Counted from the stretch's first letter, positions 1-5,336 are shown. The stretch: DNA of 5,336 nt from Prevotella sp. UBA2739 (GCA_002353525.1 DEJV01000049.1:1-5336); one strand, 5' to 3'. Notes: a model not told the origin generated them from the letters alone. Translations and numbers: made by a program.

Positions 1-12
1 CTCAACTTTTCG

Positions 13-20
13 TAACTTTG
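13..20 (+). promoter_or_regulatory. Bacteroidetes -7 promoter box for the DUF3667 gene
   Basis: The bases TAACTTTG, followed by C, match the Bacteroidetes sigma-ABfr -7 consensus TAnnTTTG exactly and lie 28 bases before the ATG at 49. The partner -33 TTTG element would lie to the left of the window and cannot be seen. The match and spacing are read from the sequence; promoter activity is inferred. Confidence 0.6.
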
Positions 21-30
21 CCAAAAATCT

Positions 31-43
31 AAGGAGCAGGAGA
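31..43 (+). promoter_or_regulatory. Purine-rich ribosome binding site
   Basis: AAGGAG at 31-36 and AGGAGA at 38-43 are two overlapping-style Shine-Dalgarno candidates before the ATG at 49. The second has the more usual spacing of five bases; the first is 12 bases away. This is a strong site compared with the other genes in the window, whose start regions are A/T-rich, and it supports ATG 49 as the start. Confidence 0.6.
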
Positions 44-48
44 GAAAT

Positions 49-975
49 ATGATAGATCTGAAAAAAGCATATAAACGGTTCAGGGCATGGCAGGAGAATC
101 CCTTCAGCTACGCCATGGATGAGACTCAGACGCACCATTGCCACAACTGTGGCTATGAGTATGTGGGCAATTTCTGTCCTCGCTGTTCGCAGAAAGCTAA
201 TATGGGTGAGGTATCATGGACGAGCGTCAGAGAGGGCGTCATGGAGATATGGGGTATGGGCTCTCGCTCAATGACCTATACCATCTGGCAGTTGCTCTGG
301 CGTCCGGGTTATTTTGTGCGCGACTATATCACGGGCAAGCGCCAGGTGAGTTTCCCTCCCGTGAAGATGCTGCTCATCGTAGCCATTTTGGTCACGCTGA
401 TAGAGCAGTTGTTTTTTCCCGTAGAGCCAAAACCTCTGAGTGATTATGAAGGCATGGATGCCATTAATGTGTTTTTAGAATGGTCGAAAAAGAATCAGGG
501 CTGGGGCAATCTTGCTATCTATTCGATGATGATTCTTCCCACGTGGCTTTTGTTCCGCTATTCCCCCCGGTGCACAGCTCACACCTTGCCTCAAGGCTTC
601 TTCTTGCAGGTGTTTATGTGCGTCCTCGTTCTTATTATCACGCTATTGACGAGGATTTTCACACCGCTTGGTGCATTGCTGCCCATCTATTATTTCCTCA
701 CCTATTACCAGTTGTTCGGCTATGGAGTGTGGGGCACATTATGGCGACTGACATTGTGCAGTTTCATATCTATCCTTATGGTTGTTCTCATCGTCCTCAC
801 CGCCATCGACTACGGTGCTATGGAGTCGTTCAGTGAGACGGAGGTTCCTGCATGGTCCATGAAGATTTTCATCGCCTTATTGGGCATTGGCATTTCGGGC
901 TTCGTCGTTCTCGCCAGTTTTCTCACCAACCGCTGGGTGGAGAAGAGGCGCACAAAGAAACAGAAAAAGGAGTAA
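49..975 (+). CDS. DUF3667-family zinc-ribbon integral membrane protein
   Basis: This is a complete 308-residue protein. Near its N-terminus is a zinc ribbon with Cys31, Cys34, Cys43 and Cys46 (CHNC and CPRC pairs). It is followed by the segment around residues 76-105 with TIWQLLWRPG, DYITGKR and a nearby SFPPVK, which is the pattern I associate with DUF3667 proteins of Bacteroidetes. The rest is hydrophobic, with about five or six membrane segments at roughly 105-123, 154-170, 181-203, 205-228, 233-254 and 272-292. The C-terminus is very basic (EKRRTKKQKK) and probably cytoplasmic. The start is supported by a good ribosome site and a -7 box just upstream. It appears monocistronic and converges on the lipoprotein gene at 1262-2071. 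The biochemical function of the family is not known to me. The cytoplasmic ribbon could bind zinc or a partner protein, but this is inference. Family assignment is by motif recognition only. Confidence 0.85.
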   Translation: MIDLKKAYKRFRAWQENPFSYAMDETQTHHCHNCGYEYVGNFCPRCSQKANMGEVSWTSVREGVMEIWGMGSRSMTYTIWQLLWRPGYFVRDYITGKRQVSFPPVKMLLIVAILVTLIEQLFFPVEPKPLSDYEGMDAINVFLEWSKKNQGWGNLAIYSMMILPTWLLFRYSPRCTAHTLPQGFFLQVFMCVLVLIITLLTRIFTPLGALLPIYYFLTYYQLFGYGVWGTLWRLTLCSFISILMVVLIVLTAIDYGAMESFSETEVPAWSMKIFIALLGIGISGFVVLASFLTNRWVEKRRTKKQKKE

Positions 976-1043
976 AAGCGCAAGCCGTTGGATTTGATGA
1001 ATCCCACATAATAAACAGATTGAAGTTTATGGAGCCACAAAGA

Positions 1044-1131
1044 GGCGGCCTGAAAGGCCAATAAGCGCTTAGCCCAGGGCAGCAACACCCTGGGTAAAGT
1101 GTTCGTGTGGATGTCGCCCTACAGGGGCAAA
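1044..1131. repeat. Cluster of three GC-rich hairpins, REP-like
   Basis: Three small palindromes lie in a row in the convergent gap between the DUF3667 gene and the lipoprotein gene. The first pairs GGCCT (1047-1051) with AGGCC (1055-1059) around a 3-base loop. The second pairs CCCAGGG (1073-1079) with CCCTGGG (1088-1094) around an 8-base loop. The third pairs GCCCT (1116-1120) with GGGGC (1124-1128), including one G-T pair, around ACA. From memory, very similar strings recur as dispersed intergenic repeats in Bacteroidetes genomes, which suggests a mobile palindromic element. Copies elsewhere cannot be seen in this window. No T-tract follows any hairpin, so a classical terminator is not well supported, although the structures could still stabilise the 3' ends of both converging transcripts. 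The flank at 976-1043 shows no gene or clear signal. Confidence 0.5.
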
Positions 1132-1184
1132 AGCCCAACATGCAAAACATTAGTGATTATCCCTCCTACTCATCCTATCCTTCC

Positions 1185-1256
1185 ATCCTTTTCATCCTTC
1201 CCATCCATCGCATCCATCACATCCTTCTTATCCTTTCCATCCATCGCATCCCTCTT
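1185..1256. repeat. 9-base tandem minisatellite, eight ATCCNNNNN units
   Basis: ATCC occurs at 1185, 1194, 1203, 1212, 1221, 1230, 1239 and 1248, exactly every nine bases with no slippage. The five bases between are pyrimidine-biased and variable: TTTTC, TTCCC, ATCGC, ATCAC, TTCTT, TTTCC, ATCGC, CTCTT. A higher-order 36-base period is visible, because CCATCCATCGCATCC occurs identically at 1201-1215 and 1237-1251. Less regular ATCC and TCC copies extend left to about 1160. The array ends five bases from the stop codon of the minus-strand lipoprotein gene, so a transcript of that gene would carry GGAT-rich repeats directly after its stop. It shows no convincing coding role. Confidence 0.85.
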
Positions 1257-1261
1257 TTAAA

Positions 1262-2071
1262 CTACTCGGCGGTCTCTGCCTTAAAATCGGACAGCGTGTA
1301 GGTGCCATCGTCGTTGAAGGTGATGGCAGCCGAGAGAGTGGGCATGTCGTCGTAGATGAGTACAAGCCCGGTGGTAAACTTCACGCCCGGCACAAAAGTG
1401 ACACGAGGCTGACCGTTGTTCAGGTCGTAACTGATCTGATCGCCTATCCAAATAGGTTGCTCAGCATCCAGACCACCCATGTCGGTCACCGTGTTTTTGG
1501 CAGAAGCCACCTCTACCCCATTGGCATAGAATGTAATTAGGTCGCCCTCAACGGTGTAGCCGAGGTGTTCGATAAGCTTTTGTTGCATCTGGTAAGGCTC
1601 GACAGTCATCACGATGCGGGCACTATCATCTGCAGTACCGAACTGCATCTTGTAGAGCTGTTCCACATTCGAACCCGTGCCGGATATGACACACGATGTG
1701 AGCCAGAGACTATTGGTGGCTGCATCGAAGAAAGCCTGTGGCTGCCGGCTGTTGCGAATGCCATGAAACGATGTGGAGGTGGCGTTCTTTGTGATCATCA
1801 CACCATAGCCCTCAGTGGAGATGCCATTGTCGAGCTCTGCAATGCCATCCACGCTGATATGGTTGGCAGTGTCGCTCATCAGCTCAAAGGGGTGGACTTT
1901 CGCCGCATGAGCATACGCATTTTCCACATTCTCGGGTACTACGTCGACCACGGGTTCCTCGAGCACACCACTCATTTTTACCAATGCTTTTCCACCTTTG
2001 CATGAAAAGCACAATCCCATGCCGCAAATAAGAAGGATGGCGGCATACATCCATCGGTTTGTTCTATTCAT
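1262..2071 (-). CDS. Uncharacterised lipoprotein
   Basis: From the ATG at 2071 this encodes 269 residues. It begins MNRTNRW, then has a hydrophobic stretch (about residues 8-20), then CFSC with Cys24 as the likely lipidated residue. The lipobox is loose but of the Bacteroidetes SC type. The residues after Cys are KGGK, without an acidic export tract, so it may stay on the periplasmic side. The mature part looks beta-rich and soluble, with notable stretches NGISTEGYGVM (82-92), FHGIRNSRQPQAFFD (102-116), NTVTDMGG (193-200) and GVKFTTGLVLIYDDMPTLSA (229-248). I do not recognise the family or function. The frame runs upstream to TTG 2128 and also has ATG 2086. I chose 2071 because it gives a normal lipoprotein signal peptide, while the longer forms add an unusual 5-19 residues in front. 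There is no clear Shine-Dalgarno at any of the three. It is divergent from the phospholipase operon and may share its regulation. Confidence 0.8.
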   Translation of the reverse strand: MNRTNRWMYAAILLICGMGLCFSCKGGKALVKMSGVLEEPVVDVVPENVENAYAHAAKVHPFELMSDTANHISVDGIAELDNGISTEGYGVMITKNATSTSFHGIRNSRQPQAFFDAATNSLWLTSCVISGTGSNVEQLYKMQFGTADDSARIVMTVEPYQMQQKLIEHLGYTVEGDLITFYANGVEVASAKNTVTDMGGLDAEQPIWIGDQISYDLNNGQPRVTFVPGVKFTTGLVLIYDDMPTLSAAITFNDDGTYTLSDFKAETAE

Positions 2072-2105
2072 ATTCTTAAAAAACATAACTGCAGCAACCA
2101 TATTT

Positions 2106-2130
2106 AGTTGACTACAACGTGCAGTCAACT
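2106..2130. repeat. Perfect 8-base inverted repeat, possible operator or leader hairpin
   Basis: AGTTGACT (2106-2113) and AGTCAACT (2123-2130) are exact reverse complements around a 9-base spacer. The repeat lies 18 bases downstream of the predicted minus-strand -7 box and 35 bases before the ATG at 2071. It would therefore sit near the start of the lipoprotein mRNA as a hairpin, or serve as a binding site for a dimeric regulator. It also overlaps the alternative TTG start at 2128. Which role it plays cannot be decided from the sequence. Confidence 0.45.
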
Positions 2131-2147
2131 CATTTGCTATCTAACTA

Positions 2148-2155
2148 CAAAAATA
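2148..2155 (-). promoter_or_regulatory. -7 promoter box for the minus-strand lipoprotein gene
   Basis: The plus strand reads CAAAAATA, so the minus strand reads TATTTTTG and fits TAnnTTTG fully. I see no good -33 TTTG at the expected distance upstream on the minus strand. Transcription would begin near 2141, leaving a leader of about 70 bases to ATG 2071. A second near match, one base off, is at 2157-2164. The region is A/T-rich, so chance matches are possible. Confidence 0.4.
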
Positions 2156-2218
2156 CGAAAAATAATTCATATACATTCACTTTTCACGGTTTTTCTCTTT
2201 TTTCTCGTCCGAAATCAG

Positions 2219-2226
2219 TAATTTTG
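2219..2226 (+). promoter_or_regulatory. -7 promoter box for the phospholipase operon
   Basis: TAATTTTG, followed by C, fits the Bacteroidetes -7 consensus TAnnTTTG exactly and lies 40 bases before the ATG at 2267. The -33 position falls in a T-rich run (about 2189-2205) without an exact TTTG. A weaker variant, TATCTTTT, lies at 2230-2237. The leader has no Shine-Dalgarno and is A/T-rich, as is usual in this phylum. Confidence 0.5.
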
Positions 2227-2266
2227 CAGTATCTTTTAGTTTAGTTCCAATTATATCAAGTTTGTG

Positions 2267-3523
2267 ATGGCAAAACAACAGAAACAAAAACCAATGAGCA
2301 GAAAAATATGGTATATCATCATGATCGTTATGGCCATGATTACACTGAACAGTTGCGAAGACGAGGAATTAGAGAAAGTCTATGATGAAGAAACATCACT
2401 CGACTCTCCGTTTCTTTTCTCAGAAGGATATCAGGACACCATCGTTGTTGCCTATGACCTGCCCACCCCTATCACCGACTGGCTGGGCATGGTAAAGGAC
2501 GAGACAAAGGTTTGCAAGTTGAGCATCCCCGGCACCCATGACACCATGACGGGTATGGGATTCTATCAGCCCGTGCTGAAATATGTATTCAACATGACGG
2601 CCATCAGCCAGGTATCAACGCTAGAAGAACAGATGGCCTGCGGCATTAGGTTCTTTGACATACGTCCCGTGGTGAGCATCGACACTTTGGCCACAGACCC
2701 GAAAGAGAAGCAAATTCTGCGTCTGTCGCACGGCATCAGCGAGCTCGACGTGACGTTTGAGGAGACCATCGACCAGCTGCAACGCTACTTGAAAGCCCAC
2801 CCGACGGAGTTCTTCATTGCCAAATTGCAAGCTGACAATGGCTGGGAGAACCAAAACAACTGGACGGTGCTGCTCAATAAGGTTCTGAGCAAGCCGAAAT
2901 ACCAAGGACTCTTCGTTGACAACTGGCACCCGGACATCACTGTGGGTGAGATGCGCGGTAAGATTCTGTGGCTGAGCCGCTACGACCTACGTCCGCTCAA
3001 CGCCCTCTTCCACTACCCCATCGTGTACTGCGACTGGCCCGACGAAGATCCCGACATCGAGGAGAATCTCAATCCACAGGCCCAGCGCAACTGTGCCATG
3101 TACAACATGAACGACACGACAGTGAAGGCAACGCTCTATAAGCAGGACTACTACAAAACCACCACCGAGCTGCGAATGAAGAACAAACAACAGACGGTTA
3201 TCGACATGATGCACACGGCACGTGAGGCTACCGCAACAGACGAACCCATTTGGATTGTGAACCACTGCTCGGCCTATACCGAGGTGTCGCCACGCGGATA
3301 CATCACCAATGCCACCAACCTGCACCCATTGGTCGTAGCCGACCTGCAGAACAACGAGGGCACTGTGGGCATCATGCCGATGGACATGGCCTGTCACGAC
3401 TACGTTCACTGTATCGTCAACGGCGGCACTCCCTACACTAGCGACTACCTATACGGTTTCCATCCGATGAGCCAGTCGCTTACCCACCTGCTTATCAAGT
3501 CAAACAAACCCTACTTCAAATAA
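2267..3523 (+). CDS. Phosphatidylinositol-specific phospholipase C (PI-PLC X domain) lipoprotein
   Basis: This 418-residue protein should cleave the phosphodiester bond of phosphatidylinositol or related phosphoinositol lipids, releasing diacylglycerol (or ceramide) and a cyclic or open inositol phosphate. Numbered from ATG 2267, the signal peptide has a hydrophobic core at about 14-27 and the lipobox LNSC with Cys30. EDEELE follows the cysteine, resembling the acidic lipoprotein export signal that sends Bacteroidetes lipoproteins to the cell surface. The X domain shows SIPGTHDTMTG with His91 and Asp92, GIRFFDIRP with Asp131 and Arg133, LSHG with His155, EEFFIAKL-like TEFFIAKLQ (180-188), MRGKILWLSRYD (229-240) and GIMPMDMA with Asp373. 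By comparison with Bacillus PI-PLC these are the two catalytic histidines, the phosphate-binding arginine and the supporting aspartates. It is about 90 residues longer than the Bacillus enzyme precursor. Much of the excess lies at about 240-328, before IWIVNHCSAY. A GTG directly before the ATG (2264) and an ATG at 2294 are alternative starts. It probably forms an operon with the barrel gene that follows. Confidence 0.9.
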   Translation: MAKQQKQKPMSRKIWYIIMIVMAMITLNSCEDEELEKVYDEETSLDSPFLFSEGYQDTIVVAYDLPTPITDWLGMVKDETKVCKLSIPGTHDTMTGMGFYQPVLKYVFNMTAISQVSTLEEQMACGIRFFDIRPVVSIDTLATDPKEKQILRLSHGISELDVTFEETIDQLQRYLKAHPTEFFIAKLQADNGWENQNNWTVLLNKVLSKPKYQGLFVDNWHPDITVGEMRGKILWLSRYDLRPLNALFHYPIVYCDWPDEDPDIEENLNPQAQRNCAMYNMNDTTVKATLYKQDYYKTTTELRMKNKQQTVIDMMHTAREATATDEPIWIVNHCSAYTEVSPRGYITNATNLHPLVVADLQNNEGTVGIMPMDMACHDYVHCIVNGGTPYTSDYLYGFHPMSQSLTHLLIKSNKPYFK

Positions 3524-3542
3524 AACACTTACGACAAAAGAA

Positions 3543-4382
3543 ATGAAACGCAATATCTACACACTCTTCATTCTCTTCACGATGATGCTGATGCCAACAG
3601 GGGTCAAGGCCCAAAATGCCAACAAGCTGTATGCCGAGGACGGTCTGCTGAACCATCTTTCTATTGGTTTGTCTACAGGTCTCACTGGCGCAGGCATCGA
3701 TGTGGTCATGCCAGTACACAAGATAGTTACTCTGAGAGCTGGATTTTCCGGATGGGAGGCTGGCGACATCAAGTTCAAGGCTATCAACACCGCCACGGAA
3801 ATCACACAGACACAGCTGGTGGAAGCAGATGCCGTGAAACGCTCACAGATGGTAGATAAGGTGGAACTGGCTGCAGAGCCCAACTTCTGGAACGTCTTTC
3901 TTCTGGGCGAGGTACATCCCTTCAAGAACCAGCCATTCTACTTCTCTGCAGGACTGTTCGTAGGCAGCCAAAATTTCTTTCACTTCCGCAACACCAACGA
4001 AGGTGCCCTGGATTTCCTCTACGATGCCAATCAGAAAGTGGAAGACTACAACCGCGTTTTCCGTACAAACTATCCGCCCATCGGACTGAAGTTTGGCGAC
4101 TACGTGTTCACAGCCGATGAGCATGGTAACATCGACGTGCGCATGAAAACCCATGCCGTAAAACCTTATCTAGGTGTCGGCTTTGGCCAACACATCGCCA
4201 AGAAACATCGTATCAGTCTGGCCGTTGATGCAGGCCTCCTGTTCTGGGGAACCCCGAGATTCGTGCTGAACAACGATACGGAGATTAAGTCATCGGGCAA
4301 AAATTCCGGCATCACCAATGTGCTGTCATGGCTGAATGCCTGGCCCAACCTGCAGATACGAGTAGCCTACAAAGTCTTTTAA
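3543..4382 (+). CDS. Predicted outer-membrane beta-barrel protein
   Basis: This is a complete 279-residue protein with a clear signal peptide: MKRN, a hydrophobic core at 5-17, and likely cleavage after VKA at residue 23, before Gln24. The mature part has alternating hydrophobic and glycine-rich strands: HLSIGLSTGLTGAGIDVVMP (38-57), IVTLRAGFSGWEAG (61-74), FYFSAGLFVGSQNFF (132-146), VKPYLGVGFGQHI (206-218), RISLAVDAGLLFWGTPRF (223-240) and LQIRVAYKVF at the end. The terminal Phe279 is a common outer-membrane assembly signal. Longer polar segments at about 75-110 and 148-203 could be loops or plug regions. It begins 19 bases after the phospholipase stop with no promoter between, so co-transcription is likely. 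The start region is only A-rich (AAAAGAA before ATG). I do not recognise a named family. It could be a porin-like protein, an anchor or partner for the phospholipase, or a general envelope protein; none is shown by sequence. Confidence 0.75.
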   Translation: MKRNIYTLFILFTMMLMPTGVKAQNANKLYAEDGLLNHLSIGLSTGLTGAGIDVVMPVHKIVTLRAGFSGWEAGDIKFKAINTATEITQTQLVEADAVKRSQMVDKVELAAEPNFWNVFLLGEVHPFKNQPFYFSAGLFVGSQNFFHFRNTNEGALDFLYDANQKVEDYNRVFRTNYPPIGLKFGDYVFTADEHGNIDVRMKTHAVKPYLGVGFGQHIAKKHRISLAVDAGLLFWGTPRFVLNNDTEIKSSGKNSGITNVLSWLNAWPNLQIRVAYKVF

Positions 4383-4403
4383 CTGCTTCGTCTACAATAA
4401 CGT

Positions 4404-4467
4404 TAAACAACATCTCCCAATCCTCAAAATGGGGATTGGGAGGTGCTGTTTATTCATTTTCCCTTTA
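4404..4467. terminator. Long hairpin, probable bidirectional terminator
   Basis: Positions 4404-4425 pair with 4431-4452 around the 5-base loop AAAAT. Of 22 positions, one is an A-C mismatch (4410/4446) and two are G-T pairs (4413/4443 and 4424/4432). On the plus strand the T-rich stretch 4453-4467 follows, which fits factor-independent termination of the phospholipase-barrel operon. The minus-strand side ends in TTGTTTAACGTTATT, a weaker T-rich tail that could serve the aldo/keto reductase gene ending at 4477. The location between two convergent genes agrees with use in both directions. Confidence 0.8.
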
Positions 4468-4476
4468 GTCCTTACA

Positions 4477-5328
4477 TTAGTACCAATCGTGCTTCTCGTT
4501 GCGGTTCAGCGCAGCTATATCTGCCATTTCATCATCCGTCAGCACGAAGTTGAAGATGTCAATGTTCTCGGCTATATGGGCAGGATTGCTGCTGCCGGGG
4601 ATGGCCACTACACGACGCTGATAGTGCCAGCGCAGGATGACCTGTACCACCGATTTGCCGTGTGCCTCGGCAATACGCACAAGAACAGGGTCTTTCAGCA
4701 ATTCCGACTGATGGCCACGACCTCCTAATGGATACCATGCCTGAACGACGATGCCCTGAGAGTGGATGTAGTCCACAACCTCTGTGTCCTGATAATAGGG
4801 ATGTATCTCGTTCTGCACCAAGACGGGCTTGATGCTCACTTGTGGGAGAAACCGTTTCAACTCGTCAATATAGAAGCAGGAGATGCCCAAAGAGTGGATT
4901 TTCCCTATCTCGACCTGCTTCTCCATGGCTTTGTATGCTTTCACGTCGTTGTCGCCTGGATGGTGGAGCAACATGATGTCCACATAGTCGATGTTGAGTT
5001 TGTCGATACGATCCTGAATAGCTTGCTCAGGGTTGGCAAACTGTGAGCCTGGATAGATTTTGGTGATGACGGTCAAATCCTCGCGCTTGCAGATGCCGTC
5101 GGCTATAGCCTGTCGAACGGCACGTCCCACTTCATCCTCATTGCCATACATGTAGGCTGTGTCTATGAGGCGGTAACCGTTTTTCAAGGCTGTATAAACA
5201 GAATTGAAACAGGTCTCGTTGTGAAGTGAATAGGTACCGATGCCGAAGGCCGACATTCTGAGTCCGTTGTTAAGCATAATCGTAGGTGCTAAATGTTGTT
5301 CGTTATTGGCGAAGGTGATGCTGTCCAC
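4477..5328 (-). CDS. Aldo/keto reductase (possibly 5'-partial)
   Basis: The protein is a cytosolic NAD(P)H-dependent oxidoreductase that would reduce aldehydes or ketones; the physiological substrate cannot be told. Numbered from GTG 5328 (283 residues), it shows the aldo/keto reductase start LNNGLRMSAFGIGTYSL (19-35), LIDTAYMYGNEDEVG with Asp56 and Tyr61, VITK with Lys90 and MLLHHPG with His122: the complete catalytic tetrad. It continues with GKIHSLGIS (142-150), VQNEIHPYYQ (171-180), VQAWYPLGG (195-203), the cofactor loop IPGSSNPAHIAEN (243-255) and the C-terminus NEKHDWY. The usual lysine of the IPKS loop is glycine here, which may affect NADPH preference. The layout and length resemble the prokaryotic 2,5-diketogluconate-reductase-like group. 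The start is uncertain: ATG 5277 gives a compact 266-residue form, GTG 5328 a longer one, and the frame has no stop before the window edge. Its promoter lies outside the window. Confidence 0.88.
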   Translation of the reverse strand: MDSITFANNEQHLAPTIMLNNGLRMSAFGIGTYSLHNETCFNSVYTALKNGYRLIDTAYMYGNEDEVGRAVRQAIADGICKREDLTVITKIYPGSQFANPEQAIQDRIDKLNIDYVDIMLLHHPGDNDVKAYKAMEKQVEIGKIHSLGISCFYIDELKRFLPQVSIKPVLVQNEIHPYYQDTEVVDYIHSQGIVVQAWYPLGGRGHQSELLKDPVLVRIAEAHGKSVVQVILRWHYQRRVVAIPGSSNPAHIAENIDIFNFVLTDDEMADIAALNRNEKHDWY

Positions 5329-5336
5329 CGTCGTTA

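Noticed and set aside
1047..1095. Factor-independent terminator for the DUF3667 gene
   Set aside because: The hairpins are GC-rich, but no T-tract follows on either strand, so I list them as a repeat element and leave a termination role open.
1160..1260. Possible CRISPR array in the repeated ATCC region
   Set aside because: The period is only nine bases, there is no 25-40 base repeat with unique spacers of similar length, and no cas gene is nearby.
1107..1301. Plus-strand 64-residue frame rich in Ile, Leu and His repeats over the minisatellite
   Set aside because: Its repeat composition follows directly from the 9-base DNA repeat, it runs antisense into the lipoprotein gene's 3' end, and it has no ribosome site or promoter.
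1565..2005. Plus-strand 146-residue frame antisense to the lipoprotein
   Set aside because: It lies wholly opposite a gene with a good signal peptide and coherent protein sequence, and its own translation shows no domain logic.
2987..3409. Minus-strand 140-residue frame rich in Val and His, opposite the phospholipase
   Set aside because: The phospholipase motifs on the other strand are unmistakable. The Val/His bias is the expected shadow of Asn, Asp, Thr and Met codons on the opposite strand.
3843..4154. Minus-strand 103-residue frame opposite the barrel gene
   Set aside because: It has no start signals and overlaps completely a gene with a signal peptide and barrel pattern.
4429..4728. 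Plus-strand 99-residue frame starting inside the terminator hairpin
   Set aside because: It begins in the stem of a clear terminator and is antisense to the aldo/keto reductase, whose motifs are complete.

Overview
The window reads as an accessory stretch of a Bacteroidales chromosome, most likely Prevotella or a close relative. The evidence is: two promoter-like boxes on the plus strand and one on the minus strand that fit the Bacteroidetes -7 consensus TAnnTTTG; mostly weak or absent Shine-Dalgarno sequences; two lipoproteins with the Bacteroidetes-style ending SC, one of them followed by an acidic surface-export tract; and a DUF3667-type zinc-ribbon membrane protein. The genus is inferred and not proven.

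Layout from left to right. (1) Positions 13-975, plus strand: a complete promoter box, a purine-rich ribosome site and a 308-residue membrane protein with a Cys4 zinc ribbon. (2) Positions 976-1261: a convergent intergenic region holding two non-coding repeats. One is a cluster of three small GC-rich hairpins (about 1044-1131). The other is a strict 9-base tandem repeat, eight ATCCNNNNN units (1185-1256), that ends five bases from the next gene's stop codon. (3) Positions 1262-2071, minus strand: a lipoprotein of no family I recognise. (4) Positions 2072-2266: a divergent promoter region with back-to-back -7 boxes and a perfect 8-base inverted repeat. (5) Positions 2267-4382, plus strand: a probable two-gene operon of a predicted surface-exposed phosphatidylinositol-specific phospholipase C lipoprotein and a predicted outer-membrane beta-barrel protein, 19 bases apart. 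(6) Positions 4404-4467: a long imperfect hairpin, a probable bidirectional terminator. (7) Positions 4477-5328, minus strand: an aldo/keto reductase whose 5' end cannot be fixed because its frame is open to the window edge.

The part most likely to act as a unit is the divergent trio: the unknown lipoprotein on one side, and the phospholipase plus barrel on the other. All three are predicted envelope proteins and share one control region. The phospholipase keeps its catalytic histidines, arginine and aspartates, so it should cleave inositol phospholipids or related phosphoinositol lipids, probably outside the cell. That the barrel assists it, and that the lipoprotein belongs with it, is inference from position only. 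I see no CRISPR array, tRNA, rRNA, transposase, phage gene or defence gene here, and no broken gene.
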